DNA from: Cladopsammia gracilis
Taxonomy: Eukaryota; Cnidaria; Anthozoa; Scleractinia; Dendrophylliidae
NCBI GenBank assembly: GCA_022457155.1
Contig: JAJGOT010000170.1
Span: forward strand, 482,501-546,500
Direction: 5' to 3'
Length of the DNA stretch: 64,000 nucleotides
The notes below the pieces were generated by a model. The model had not been told where the DNA came from, made no database searches, and was given only the letters and a program-made list of their open reading frames with translations. Below, one piece after another: positions 10,641 through 23,830 of this stretch. A program made the position numbers and the translations under genes. Within the stretch, counting starts at the first letter, position 1, and each line of letters opens with the position of its first letter.

Positions 10641-13040
10641 ATATCTCTAAATCGAAGGTAAAGGAAAACCTTTCAAGTCAAAAGATTGACGGCTTCATTT
10701 GACTTACGTACGTCACAAGAAAGCAAAGAGCAAATTTTATTGGCTTTCAAAAATAGTGTGATCGTCCTCGATTCGGCGTGAACTTGCGTGGCTCTTGAAT
10801 GAAAACTAAGAAAACGAATTAATTTATCCATGTGTTCGATAGGACGACGGAAACCTGACACAAGATAGTTTTCTTTGAAAAAATTCTTAGTTACTGGCGA
10901 AGACAAGTGAGGAAAAGAAGAATGAAAACGCCGCGATAAAATCGCCAAAACAAACGTGTTGTCAAACTGGAAAATGTGGCCGTGGCAGCATTTTGGTCAA
11001 CAGCGGTGAACGGAGAAACTCTCAAACTTCAAAAAGGATACTGAAAATATCTCCTCATCAAATACTGCAAGCTGTTCTTGGCTTTTCGTTGTGCTTTAGT
11101 GGCTTCATGCCAAACTTTGTGCATGGATGAGTTTGAATTTCAATCGCACCTGACAAATTTTCAGCGTGAGCTGCAGCAAGAGCTGAGCGTATTTGCGAAT
11201 ACGCAAAAATTGTTTTCGGGGAATCCACTACAAGGACAAAAATTTCGCTGAGGAATCAAGGTAAACTTTTAGCGTAATTCTGTAGCCTCAAGTTTGTTCT
11301 TTTTTCTGCCACAAACCATAACTCTGAACTTAAGTTTTATATAACTAGACAAGAACTTGATCAAACTAAGCTAGCTTATGATACAGTTTACCGATGGAAG
11401 CCGTTTCAAGTTGTTTTGCAGCTTTATGTTTTTCATAGAGACGTTTTCTTAAAAGGAAAGGTACTCTTTTTTCAATGCTGAATTAAATTATTAAAGTTAA
11501 ACGAATTTGCCAAGTTACTCGAGTTTTTACAACTTACAGCCTAAAAGCTAAATACCAAAAAATAAGCATGTAAGCTTTATACTCAAGAAAATTGTCAATG
11601 CTTTTTGATTCGCGGGTAATCGGTTTTTTGCTAAAGTTATAGCTAATTTCATCGAAGAGAGTTTTTGTAACCTGATATGTTAACCCATTTAGCTCCATAC
11701 GTTTTCTCTGGATAATTTTTAATTATGTAGAAAACAACTTTTGTTAGCGGATGCTAGACCGATGCGGGACTCTCAAATTTTGCGGTCCGTACTGTAAATT
11801 ACGGACCGGAAAATTGACTGCATCATAGCGCGCGTACTAACTGAGAGATATAATAATTACTCATATAGTATCACATTAGTGCATGCAAATGTATGCACGC
11901 ATATTTTGCACCAACCCGGGGCTTCCGCTTATCCCTCGGTCAACCGGTTTTCAGGAATGACGTAATCAGTAACTCCACCAAAACAACGTTACGCAGCCAA
12001 CCCCCAACCCACAGTACCCTAATATTAATCTTCACATTACATATTTGTAAGGTTCCGACGAATCGCTGGTTTCCTTGTGGTAGCCTTCCTTATAAAAGCA
12101 ATCAAAAATAGAAACGTGGACTTCACAGATGCGCATTAAGTGCAAGGGATAATTGTTGGGAACATGCGGGTTCTTATCGTCTTGTTGCTGTACAAAAATT
12201 GCTGATTTTTTATGTTACATTAAAACATATGACAAATGTTTCTTACACATAAGCGTGCCATACGTTTTCAGTAATTGGATCTTACTGGTGTATAAGTCAA
12301 TCCTGTTATTCTCCTATCGAGGTGAACGTTGGTTTTATACACAGCATACAACTTGAGGTCAAAGTTGTTGAGGTTCTGTTCTTTCAAGGCTTAAGGTGGC
12401 TCGATACAGTTTTCTGGAGACCATATCAACATTTTTCAATCGGCTTTTAAGCGGTCTTCTCCAAGTCAGATCAACGTGAAATTTTCACCACTAACTGGTT
12501 TTGAATTGAAGTTTGGCAAGATATATTTTCTGGTAAAATCGATATTACCATGACGACGATAAACAAGAAACTTAGAAATCAGTAAAAGTGAAATTTAGCG
12601 CGTTTAAGATTTCGCATTGAAAATCCCACATAGGCATCTTAAAATATGGTATATGGCATATATATTTTGCAAGAATAAAAAATTCTGTATGTTTGAATTA
12701 AAATAAATCGCGATAACATTTCAAACCTTACTATTTGTGTACTGGTATTAAATTGATCGAAAGATTAACACTGGTTTTGTGAAATTACTTAATGATAATG
12801 ACAAAAAGTAGTTTGATGTTATGTTTGTAAACTATGATAGTTTTGTTTACTTTCTCTTTTGCGATCTTGAGAACTACCTGTTTTCCTAACATCGCTTCAT
12901 GTGCAATTTTTGGGTAATTTTCGATTTTAATGGCTTTTGCAAAAATCTGAGAAACGGCTCGATGGATTTTTTTAAAAAATTCACTGTGCATGCTTACCGA
13001 TGTGCAAAATGTTATCTGAAAGTTTCATTGCCATTTTCAC
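10641..13040. other. Intronic sequence without a supported gene
   Basis: Short frames are present but none shows a domain. A TTAAGGTGGCTC word at 12392 resembles the end of the TTAA-flanked MITE at 43034-43665, so part of this stretch may be a related element whose other end I could not find. Confidence 0.4.
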
Positions 13041-13552
13041 GGAATGTTTCGCGAGCGCGCGTGTGCCCGCCTTCCGCCGCCGCCGTCGCGCAGGACTAGC
13101 TTGCGTTCGCGCAGGACTAGCTCGCGGGCGCGTATGACGTTGCAAAACATGCGCGTACGATGTCATGTTGAAACCAAAGCGAGGCTTTGTTTTTCGCGCG
13201 GTTACACGGCCGAATGTCACGTCAGCTAGAAAAACATTTTGATGTTTTGCTGTGAATTTACTAAGCGGAGAAAATCGTTTAAATTAAAGGCGTTATTTCC
13301 CTTAATATTTCGCGGTTTGCTACTCAAGACAAGGATACTAATTAAGGGATACTCAGAAGCCGCTTAGTGGAAAAAGACGAGCTTTCAGGGATAAAACCTT
13401 GCTTCGAGGAACTTCATGTATTACGTTTTTATCAATGCGGGAGACGTTTGTTTTCTACGGATTTCAGAACCAAGCAAGCGAGGGACTTAAAGGTAAAACA
13501 GATTACAGTTTTCGATGAGAATTTATATTGATATCAATCTGTGAGTGACTTT
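13041..13552 (+). repeat. Dispersed repeat, copy A
   Basis: This stretch is highly similar to 53450-53994, from a GC-rich head (GCGAGCGCGCGTGTGCCCGC region) to GATATCAATCTGTGAGTGAC. Relative to copy B it lacks 22 nt between two CCA words. The element type is unknown. Confidence 0.75.
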
Positions 13553-14180
13553 TTATTGGTGTTATTGCTAGTTTTGGAGAAGTGATTTTAAAACGTGCTT
13601 AAATTCAGTTGTATCGATCTCTTGAATTTCATCGAAGAAAGCTTGAACTCGATGAGCTATAATTAAATGGTACGCGTTTTGCTTTTAAACGTAAACTAAT
13701 GGAGATTTGAATAAATTTTTTCGAAAGAAGATTGTGTTGTCCATTTTTGTGTTTGTTCATTCATTAGATAGTTTGAAAAGCGATTTTATGTAAACAAAAC
13801 AAGACTGATTTTATAGTCAGACAGTTCTATCTTCACTCGCATCGCCTTATGCAAATATGTTTGTGTATTTTTGCATTTTTTGATTTTCAAATCAGTTTCT
13901 CGGGCAATTTTTGACAAACAAAAACTGTATTTTATTCGGAAACTAGTGGTAAAAGTTGTTTTTGTGAACTTTTGTACGGTCTATAAAAATGTACTGTGCA
14001 GACGGTCGCGTAATACTGTTTTTGAGAATTGCTAAAATTGAAAATTGCCCGTTCGTCAAACTTAATTCTTGTGCTTCCAACCTTTCACCTTAGTTAAGTT
14101 TCACCTAAGTTAAGTTTCACCTTAGTTAAGCTTGTTCAAAGTGCGACGCTGTTAGGCTTGGGCTATCTATATATATTATA

Positions 14181-14606
14181 GTCAGGTACACAGGAGCCCA
14201 AAATGTGAAACCCACGGGCATTTTTGTCTGATTTTTGGCAACATAGCTATTTTTACTAACTCAAGTACGCTGATTTCAAAAATCATTGTTGCCAAGCTCA
14301 ATTCTTGTGTTAAGATGGTGTTTTGGGGCATTTCATTATGACGTCATTATCTAAATAAGGAGTTTTCTTTCCTTTAGCAATTTTAAGTTTAATAGATCCA
14401 GAAATTCTTTCAAAGCGTTGTTAGTGCACTGTAAAGATGATTCTAAGAATTTCTGACAATTTTAACGCTGTTTCTATGAAGATCGAGCCGTCACGTGACA
14501 ATTGACCACGCCCTGTTATGTTAAATTCACCTTATCACGGGTATAGTTTTGACTTTTGTTGAAAAACGATTGTAATTCTTGTATTAATAAAAGGTTGCAA
14601 TTGAAA
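14181..14606 (+). repeat. Left terminal inverted repeat (426 bp)
   Basis: It pairs with 18701-19126 over its whole length with scattered substitutions. Shared words include TTGGCAACATAGCTATTTTT and CGTCACGTGACAATTGACCA. Confidence 0.9.
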
Positions 14607-15037
14607 TAAGAAAGGAAAATGTCGTCGTCATGCCACGCTGAAGCTACGAGCTAGAGAGCATCAAGAACGTTGTCATGACAATGTCCATATATCGAGTTTT
14701 CCCTTGTTTCAGCATTTGGTTTTAGCTTTATAGTCGGAAAATGTAAATAACATCATCGTTGTTACAGTTGGAGATAAAACTTTATTGTTTGTGTTGTGCA
14801 TTGCTGAATCTAAGTCATTTCATAATGCACTTTGTCTGTCACGGGCTCATGAAGGTGACGTTGGGTGAATTTATGTAAAATTAACGAATTCAAAATATCA
14901 AGACGTTGCTCCTTACTCTCAGGTTTAAATCGGTCTGTAATATTGTTAATCAATATTGTAAATATTATTATTTAAATTCTCTAAACGCTTTCAAAAACAC
15001 TGAATATTGCTTTTTATACAAGCTTCTTTAAAGCGTT

Positions 15038-18000
15038 TTAGCGCAGGTTGATGCAGCAATTAGTGTCGATCTTGGTGCATCCACACAGCCCAATGCACAC
15101 GACATGCGACTTTCTGCATTTACAGCGAAGAGTCGCGCAGCCAGTTGTGGTGGTGCATCGGCATGAAACCATCTCCAGACAAGCCTTCGGGATTGGATCT
15201 AGTGTCATAAAGACAGGGACCAGTAAATCTTCTGCTAGCGTCCAGCCTGTCTCCTCTGGGTTCGGAAGCACGGGTTTCTGAATGTGTGCCTGGCGCCACA
15301 CCGCGGTTTGGTAGTGGCATCTCTTCAAGTGTTGCTTGAACGCGTCGATAGTAGGTGGTAACTTTTCTGGGCTACTGATTTTGCCAAATAGTACAACACG
15401 AGCCAAGTCCAATGAGTCCTCCGATGTCTTATATATTCGACAAACAAACTTCTCTGCGGATGCGATGGTGTCAGCATCGAGGACGTCTTCGCCCACCGAA
15501 GAGAGAAGATGAAAGAGCTCTGTAAAAACCTTCCACGCAGTCTTCTTTGAATGTCCGCAGATGAACGAGGTGCCGTCACAGCCGGTGATGGCGTGAAATC
15601 GTACCAATGCACTTGACGAGTTACGAGGAAGATTTGCTGAGACCTCCTCCAAAGGTAAGTACTTTGGCTTCTTGGAAGTTCCTGCCCATGCATATCCACA
15701 CCTTTGATGAGAGAGCTTAGCGCGATGCGCGAGGAGAAGTAATAGCACGTCTTTGTCTCGAGCGGCAACTACTACGTTGTCAACATGCCCGTTAAGACAG
15801 ACTGCATGAAGAACAAACCTCGTATCGGCTTCGTGGTTGGTTCTCAAAACGGCTACATCAAGGCTATGATCCGAGCAGAGAACATCCCTTTCGTTTGAAC
15901 AACCCGCCAGATACAACGATTGTAGTGTCAGCAGGTGCTTGCGCGATAAGTTTGTCTGAGAGAAACCGTGCTAATATAAGTCCGCTTTGTTGTCTCCTAG
16001 TACCAGAAATGCTTGCCACTTCATCGGAAACGGAACCTCTCTTCCTTCAATAACTCTGCGCACAGGCAGCGCCGTGTTCTTGGAGCGTCGACTTCTTGTC
16101 GTTGCTTTGATGGAGTGCCTCCGATAACGATCGAATAACACATCGATCCTCTGGTATACAGAACCTTTCCGTAACACAGCGTCCACGTAGCAGTCCGCAA
16201 CGCCACCGAAAGTCTTTGCTTTTCCTGGTTTTCCAATAGCTGACACCAGAGCAAAGCCATCGATGAACAAAGCAGCATTTCCTTGACGTGTAACTGACTC
16301 CGGGCACTTGACCTTTTCTGTCAGAACGTCTGCTATAATAGACTTGTTTCCTGTTCGCATGGTGTGGTTCATTTCTGCGAGAGACAGTGGCACCGGCATT
16401 AGTTCATGCTGCAATATGGCTTGCATGTTTACCTCGCGTCCGGCTTCATACGCCGTCACTAAACGACATAAGATACTCCGGTCCGCATGCAGAATCTTTC
16501 TCTTCTCGGAGCTAGTTGCAGCACTTTCAACTTCAGAAAGGCTGGCAAATGTAGGTGGATTATTCTTGTGAATAGGGTCACGGAAGTTTTCCTCCGCCCC
16601 TTCTTCCCATTTCCGTTTCTTCTTCTCTGTCTGAAGATAGTAGCCTCCGTTCACGAATCTTTCAAGCTGGGTCTGTCCCAAAGAACGAGCTTGGACGAGA
16701 GACTGTTCAATTTCTGGAGTCGCCAGATCTTTTGTGGCAATGTTCTGCAGTGTCCCATTTGTCTGTGACGAAAACACCCAAATTTTTGTAGTGTAGAATG
16801 TAGAGCATTCTCAGCTTCATTATCTTGCTTCTGTCTCTCCTTGGTACTCTCCTTGTGGATCAAGCGATCGTCGTGGTGTATGTCAAACATCGCTGATGTT
16901 TGCGCAGCAATGTGGGAACGCAGGTTGTAGGATAGAGCCCGTCTGCTAAGCGCTGAAGGTGTCCTTGTGATACCGATCCAGTCGCATTTAACCATTCCTG
17001 GGCCTGATCCGGACTTACTTGATTGAATTTGGCGCTGGAGCGCTTGACTACGAAATTGCCTCTGAAATTCTTCTAGCATCTGTGTAGCAAGCTGGTGCAT
17101 CTCCGCTAGGTATATGGCACCCCATTTGGCGTAGTTGCTTTGGTCATACCTCATGAAATCAAATATATATGTTTAGAAGGTAATCAGCATTTAACTATAG
17201 TTGTTCCACTCTATCTGAATGAGTAGAGATGTAAGTCCCAAAGGCCTTCCCGTTGCGCTCTCGTAAACATCAGTAAGATGGAAACTATATCCAGATATTG
17301 CCACCAGAAAGCAAAGTTGACGTCTGCTGCAGACCGCTGAGCCACATAGCCCTGCGCCACATCCTTGAATCTGCATGTAAAAGAAAAAGAGACATGCTGA
17401 GATTATTTAAACCTGCACCTCTTAGGTGACAGTAATACTTACTCTGAGCTCTTCACTAGCTCCGTAAGTTCGTCTGTGTTTTCGTCTGCCAACAGCACAG
17501 TGATTTTCTTCATGAGACGTGGGTCTTTGATTTGAACATGATCAGTCAGCGTGGGCGGTATAAGCCTCCAGAGGGCTTGGAACGTTAACTTGTGACTGCG
17601 CATGCCTTTGTTGTACGCCTTTCCTGTCATGACGTGTTTAGCGATGCCAGCTCCGAGAATACCTGCCTCGACCCATGCCTCACAAAGCCCCGAGTCTTTC
17701 ATGTGTTGGCCAATTACCTTTAGTAAGTTCATGGATATGTGGAGGCCACCTAGCCGTGGTATCAGTTTGTCCTTATACTCCAGAATGCTCCATTTGAGGT
17801 CCATTAGTTTGAAGTAGTGCTTGGTCCACCGTCAGAACAGTATACTGTTGCCCAAGTTGACGGTGATATACATGCAGCGACGAACGACGGTATTCAGTGT
17901 GTCCAATTCGTGCGCAGGAGCCTGAATTATCGGCATGTAACCCACTTTTGGAACTTCTTGGTTATCGTTGCTCAAACACTGATTGAAAGTCGACCAGCTG

Positions 18001-18380
18001 GTACGAACTTCTTTGGTGTGTCTTTGAACAATGAATGTCATATCTACAGCTCTCGCCTGCTGAGCGACATCGGCTTCGTTCTCGTCCACAGTATACCACT
18101 CCAATGCAACAGGCTCTGTAAATACTGGGAAACTTTTACCTTCCACGACATCAGCTGCTTGCAGTTGCTGCATTGCTTCGGGAATTACCAGAGTAGTTTT
18201 GTCAGCAGGCCTCAAGCCTGTCAAATGCGCCGTTTTTCTGGGCTTCTTTGCCAAGCAGTTACCTGTGTTGCGTGGAAAGTGTTGTGGCGTTTGCCCGTTG
18301 GAATTTTTTATTGTTTTAAATCTCCAAAACAATAACAAGTTCCAACGGGCAAATGCGACAGCAATACGCGTACGCTTCAA
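15038..18380 (-). pseudogene. FEN1/XPG-like nuclease with Cys-rich tail (putative transposase), decayed
   Basis: The gene reads right to left through frames at 18380-17832, 17804-17439, an exon starting at 17374, 17154-16800, 16777-15971 and 15916-15038. An apparent intron (donor GTAAGT near 17445, acceptor TACATGCAG at 17375) lies in the middle. Ordered acidic motifs are ALFIDG (about 16260), DVLFDRY...SIK, NHEADTR (about 15830), DKDV (about 15750) and AITGCDGTS (about 15580). This order mirrors the VDG, FDG..K, EAE, DSD and GCD-Y residues of FEN1/XPG nucleases. The C-terminus holds a CXC-like cluster (CKCRKSHVVC). At least four frame changes and an in-frame TAG near 15968 break it. Position inside TIRs suggests a transposase or accessory nuclease; that role is inferred. 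Confidence 0.7.
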
Positions 18381-18700
18381 ATAAATCCACCCTTTGTCTT
18401 TTCATTAGTTTTCACCTTTGAATTAGGGGCGGTACGCAGCTCTTACAAGGTCTTCTCTGATTAGCTGAGAAAACAATAGAACAAACAACACAACAATGGC
18501 TAACAATAGACCCTAGACCTAAAAACAATAGAGCTGCGTGGTATACAGGTCCAATGAAATTAGAGGTTCTAAAGAGCTGCGTGGCTACTGTTGAATTAGC
18601 CGTAAAAAGCTTTTACCTTACCTTTATTAGTGCAGGAAGGGGAAGGTTTCGCAATTGCCAAGAACTCGTGCTATTGACGATATTGAAAGGGTTGCATGTT

Positions 18701-19126
18701 TTCAATTGCAACTTTTTATTAATTCAAGAATCACAATCGTTTTTCGACAAAATGTCAAAACTATACCCGTGATACGGTGAATTTTATATAACAGGGCGTG
18801 GTCAATTGTCACGTGACGGCTCGATCTTCATAGAAACAGCATTAAAACTGTCAGGAATTCTTAGAATCATCTTTACAGTACACTAACAACGCTTTGAAAG
18901 AATTTCTGGACCTATTAAACTTAAAATTGCTAAAGGAAAGAAAACTCCTTATTTGGATAATGACGTCATAATGAAATGCCCCAAAACGCCATCTAAACAC
19001 AAGAATTGAGCTTGGAAACAATGATTTTCGAAATCAGCGTACTCGAGTTAGTAAAAATAGCTATGTTGCCAAAAATCAGACAAAAATGCCCGTGGGTTTC
19101 ACATTTTGGGCTCCTGTGTACCTGAC
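18701..19126 (-). repeat. Right terminal inverted repeat (426 bp)
   Basis: Inverted copy of 14181-14606, ending GGGCTCCTGTGTACCTGAC, followed by TA. Confidence 0.9.
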
Positions 19127-19980
19127 TACTTAAGCAAAACAACGATCTCTCGCGCTCGTAAGCATATTGTCAATTTATTCCACATTTTATTGCCGATTCT
19201 TTACAATGCCTGTGTAGAAGCAGTCCTAGCTGTCTGTAGTGAGTAGTTTCAAGACTTTTTGAACGAATGAACAATAGAAACACGGAAAACGTCGTCGTAT
19301 ATACTCATTAGATTAAAAGAAATTTCGACTTCGGGACTGGACTTTTTGTCGATTTTTACTGATTAAAAGTAGTATTTTCAAATGTAACAGAAATAATTCA
19401 CGGTTTGGGAAGTATTAGACGAGTGTGAATTTGATCAGAAATCAATAAATTAAATATTCAAAGCGAGTACAGAAAAATTGATAGCTTCAATCAACGTGTC
19501 TCCGATGGTGCAATGTGTGTCACACAAAATTCGTTGGGGGAGGGGTTGCGTGACTCATTCAAAATAAACCATAAAACTTTCTTAAGCATGCGCATGAGTA
19601 TAGGCTGCTGGGAGCCTCTTGTTTGTGATAAATGGCTTTCCTTACCAATGTTCCTACATTTTCTGAAAATAAATAATAAAAGACTTATGTTATGGAAGGC
19701 TGATTCATTTTTTCTTATTTGTGATCCCAACGAATTTCCCTCATATTTTATTTATGCATGGAGCTTGCAAATGCCCTCCTCAAGGTAAAGTTTACTTAGT
19801 GGAGTCATAAAAGTTAAAATTATTTATATAATAGAATCACTTCTACAAAATTAGACAATCCATTAAGGCCATATTGAGTTGGAGTGCCGATTTTTACGAA
19901 TCTGAGTATTTTTCGCCTGTCTTATCTGCAAAACGCATTCAGTGATCTCCCATTATTATTTGTTTTTATTTCTGACAAGG
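19127..19980. other. Intronic sequence, nothing recognised
   Basis: AT-rich; the short frames on both strands around 19491-19788 show no domain. Confidence 0.4.
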
Positions 19981-19984
19981 ATGG

Positions 19985-20370
19985 ATTTGATTAGACAAGA
20001 CGTACTTCAAAGGCATAATACACGTAACAAGGGCAATTTTAGATTACCACGTGTCAAAGGAAATTGGGGGAAGCAAAGAACACAATATTATGCCGTTTCT
20101 GATTTTAACTCCCTCAGTCAGACGATCAAAGACTCAAGGAATCTAAATAGTTTTAAACGTAATGTTTTTAAGTTTTTAATATAGCTATTTACGGTTAATT
20201 TTAATTTATACTTATTTTTAATTTTTTATGCATTTTTTGTATCTTTTTAATCCCTTTGCAATTTTATAGTTTTTGTTTTTACATTATATATTTAGTTTTG
20301 AGGTCCTTTTTGAAAACCATATCTTTTATGAAAAAGTTTCCTCAATAAAGATGATTATTATTTATTTAAG
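19985..20370 (+). pseudogene. 5'-truncated LINE 3' end
   Basis: The frame ending at 20184 carries the LINE RT tail pattern (RHNTRNKGNFRLPRVKGNWG, then a FNSL word and a final FKRNVFKFLI). The 3' UTR ends with AATAAAGATGATTATTATTT near 20344. It lies in intron 3 in the same orientation as the host gene. Confidence 0.65.
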
Positions 20371-20658
20371 ATTTTCGCGTGATCGTCCTTAAATAGGAAA
20401 TTGATAGCGGCATTTGTATAATTAGGGAAAAAAATGTTCTAATAATACATGTATTTAGGTACTTATTAGAGTCATGCCAAGTAGGGCGAAAATTGTGCTA
20501 AAAGCGGATCGAAGTTGTTTTAGAGGCTTCAGAAATTACAATCTACCTGGATTGTTAAAACGTATCTTCGGAGGAATCAGAAGTGTCCGTAAGGAGAATG
20601 TCGACAAAATTAAATTAATACTTTTTCCAACTTTTTCTTTTCTTTTCTTTATTATTAG

Positions 20659-20726
20659 GCGCAAGTGCCTGTTTGAAGCTGAATCAGTTTGAAGAGGCTA
20701 TCACGTGGTGTGATAAAGGACTATTC
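20659..20726 (+). CDS. TPR-CHAT gene, exon 4 (TTC4-like TPR 3)
   Basis: The acceptor TTATTAG ends at 20658; the donor is GTATCC at 20727. It encodes a Gly-Ala-Ser-Ala-Cys-Leu start and FEEAITWCDKGL, which matches the position of the AEAVNWCDEGL helix of TTC4. It ends in phase 0. Confidence 0.8.
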
Positions 20727-20952
20727 GTATCCTTTAGTAAATTTTATATATGTGCTACGTAGCAGCTTAAGTACCATATGAAGAAAGATAAGAAAAAGTA
20801 GCATAAAGTGGGTATGAAATGCAGATAACCTTGATCGTAGTTCTGAAAAACACTCTGACAGTATCTCTGACAATAATTATATAATTTACAGGACTTGTGG
20901 GTTGGCTCACTTTTAAACTCATGTTACATTTATGTATCTTGACTTTTGTAAG

Positions 20953-21072
20953 ATTGACAAGAATAACAAAAAGCTATTAGAAATAAGAAGCTTTTCCGAC
21001 AAACAACGGAATAAGCTTCAAGACAATGGAGGCGAGAAACGAAAGACCGAAACTAGCGCGGTGAAAGAGAAG
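20953..21072 (+). CDS. TPR-CHAT gene, exon 5
   Basis: The acceptor TTTTGTAAG ends at 20952; the donor GTGAGG begins at 21073. Forty codons start IDKNNKKLLEIR, the same place as the IDxxxKKLLEMR segment of TTC4, and continue as a charged helix. It ends in phase 0, which matches the acceptor at 49674. The N-terminal unit therefore probably joins directly to the TPR array across the 28.6-kb intron. Confidence 0.75.
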
Positions 21073-21248
21073 GTGAGGCTGATGTACAACAAGGATTCTC
21101 ATACTTTACTATTTATTAGGAATCGGCATCTCCCATTTCTCAAGGTCTTCTCTCGCCGTTATTTTGAATACCCGGAAAACACTGAGAACGGAGGTTGACG
21201 AATACTGATTGGGGGCGGGGTAGGGGAGGGGGAAGGGAGGGGCAGTGG

Positions 21249-21267
21249 CGGGGGGGGGGGGGGGGGG
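21249..21267 (+). repeat. Poly-G tract
   Basis: A nearly pure G run just downstream of exon 5. Similar G runs occur at 5275-5293 and 58803-58823. Confidence 0.85.
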
Positions 21268-21968
21268 TCCGTGCGTTTCTGGTTAAATTTAAATGCGTTG
21301 CCATACAAATCTTCCACAAATGGAACCCAAAGATCTCCAGTTGCCATTCGCTGTGGTCATGATCAAGACGTAGAATTAACACACTGATGACAGATAACCG
21401 AAAGTTTTAATTTCGAATAACAAGCTTAGAGAGGTGCTGTTCTTAAGAAAAGTTAAATTACAATAAAACGAGTGACGGGGACCAACTTTAGTTGTCCTTC
21501 GTAGAAAGGTGTCCGTCGTAAAGAGGTGTCCGTTCAAAGGGAGTTTGCGAGAGCTGTTAGCGAGGAATTCAGGCAATCAATTGCTTATCATGAAATTACG
21601 TCGAGTTGACTTTAAAAATTATTAAATTAATATTGTGATCATCATCATCACTGTAAACTTTAAATATCTGTTTTAGCCCCACAAATGGAGCCGTTTTGGT
21701 GTGTAAAATACAGCAATACGATAAAAGGCTAAATTTTGTCTCCACTCCACAACAAATATAACACAACGCGTTATGACAAATAAGTTAATTTTGGGAGGGC
21801 CTGGCGTAACCAACCCGAACCATTATCCTACTAAATACAAATATTCTCATACAGAATAAGTACAATTTACGTAGACTAGAGTTTAGCTAAGCCGTCATAA
21901 ACTATTTTCAGATTTACATGCCCACTAAGCTACGCGACAAAATGAAAAAACCCCACAGGGGAACTATT

Positions 21969-22650
21969 CAAGCATGTTAAGGCATGGTTCGTCCCTTGGT
22001 GTAGAACCCCCGCGAAGTAACTTCATTTTTCCTTTGTAAGTAATGTTTTTTTTAGCCCTAACAATCACAAAAGTGTACATCAAACTGGATTTAGCATCCT
22101 TAAATTCCTCAAGGTTTAATTATTGTGGTCACGTCTCTGATGACGTCATAATTTGGACAAAAATGAAACTTCAAATGGGGTAAGGATGGTTAACTTTGGC
22201 TAAGAGAAAATCATACGCAATTTTTTGCCTTGATGCATTAAGACTATCCCTTCCCGGAATGGACAACTTTTTTTATTTTATTGACAAGATATCAAGAGTC
22301 AAAATATGTCACGTGACCTCTTTTATAAAATAACCCTTTAACTGTAAATCATAGTCAACCATTCCGGCCAAATTCATATAAGGGAGACACATACAAATAC
22401 ATTTACGGTTCAATTTATATCCATCATATGCCATCTCGGCACCCCATTTTCAATTTTCTTTTTGTGTAATAAAACAATGGTAACAGGTCACGTGATGCAA
22501 ATATTCGACATTAAAAACAAACAGTGGTTTAAGGTTATCAAGTTTTATGCTGCTGCTAAGTTTGAGCCTGTTTAGTTAAATCACCTCAAAGTTACGATCG
22601 TTTTCAGATTTTATGCAAATTAGGCTCTGAACCATGCCTTAACATGCTTG
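21969..22650. mobile_element. 682-bp MITE
   Basis: 22-bp inverted ends (CAAGCATGTTAAGGCATGGT...) at 21969-21990 and 22629-22650 enclose non-coding AT-rich DNA with several GTCACGTGA words. No clear target duplication was found. Confidence 0.7.
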
Positions 22651-22770
22651 AGTAGAAACTCTACTATCGCAAGCCATTCTTGTCCTGCATCATCTGCAAG
22701 TAGGCACACAGGCCTCGTGCCGGTAAGCCAGTGTCGGCTATGTCCCCGAGTAAGCAAGCATATTTAGTGC

Positions 22771-22852
22771 CAGTTAGGCTGCCAGTTAGGCTTCCAGTAG
22801 GCTGCCAGTTAGGCTGCCAGTTAGGCTTCCAGTTAGGCTTCCAGTTAGGCTG
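22771..22852 (+). repeat. 12-bp tandem repeat
   Basis: About seven units of GCCAGTTAGGCT or TCCAGTTAGGCT, with one shortened unit. Confidence 0.9.
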
Positions 22853-23830
22853 GGGAACTTAGAACATAATATACCAGGTCAGACCTGAGCTACAGTGCTG
22901 TGGAACTTGCAACTCTGACGTTACAGATCATTTTCACTTACATCCCCCAAGCGAACTTGGAAAATTATCCCAATTATGCTGAGAAACTAACGAGTCTGAC
23001 ACCCTGGGTCACTCTAGACCCAACTTAGGCTGCAAATGTTGTGACTCCAACATTCCTGTTGACTATAGACCCATCCATGCTAAGCACAATGGACTTCGTG
23101 AAACATACAAAGCCATCATGAATAGGCGAACTTGTATCCGCAAACTAAGTAATATAGCCTGAATAGAGGCTACTAAGATCCTACTTGTATGACAAGTATA
23201 CAAAAACCTTATTAGTAAATACCAGTAGAAAACAAATCTATTAGAACGCTAAACTAGTGGAGCTGAGCAACCGCTTACAAAACAAATGCGGTTAGACGCA
23301 GGCCAGAAAAAACCTGCTAGAAAAAAACCCTTCAGGAAATCTGGGTAGGAACCAAGGCTCAAGCTCCAGGCGTTAGAAGCCCATCCTACGAGGCTTTACA
23401 GCGAGAGAAACGGGCGAACCTACGAATGAATAGAATCTGAAAACTAAAGAAAATAAAAAATTAAGCGAGACTAACGAAGGTTGGTTATGAAGGCCTAGAT
23501 GGCCACTGCGTGCTATACTCTACCTTATATACCCGTGTATCAGTACCCATAATGCACTGGCCTGGACCCAGGCCCCGTTGTATCTCGTGCCGACAAAATA
23601 TTTATTTCAGCATTCTTCGCAAACTCATTCTGGAAATTTAATTTAATCAAGTTTCAGATAACAATTAAAAAAAATCTGAGGTAGGCTTAAAACAGAGTAC
23701 AAGACTCCTTAAAAATAAGCCACCTATATTATTACATCATAAATATGTCTAAGAATTAATTAAGTAATGTAATTATCTAAAAAGTTATATTAAAAAGAAG
23801 ACAATGATTATGTAAAATACAATGTAAAAA

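Larger units (their letters stand above)
14181..19126. mobile_element. DNA transposon with 426-bp TIRs and a nuclease-like gene
   Basis: The left end (14181-14606) and right end (18701-19126) are inverted copies, beginning GTCAGGTACACAGGAGCCC, with a TA dinucleotide outside both ends (possible TA target duplication). Between them lies one minus-strand gene in several frames (15038-18380). TIRs this long with a single internal gene indicate an autonomous-type cut-and-paste element that has decayed. I could not assign it to a named superfamily. Confidence 0.85.

Noticed and set aside
21140..21382. Pro-rich minus-strand frame
   Set aside because: Produced by the poly-G tract and GC-rich simple sequence after exon 5.
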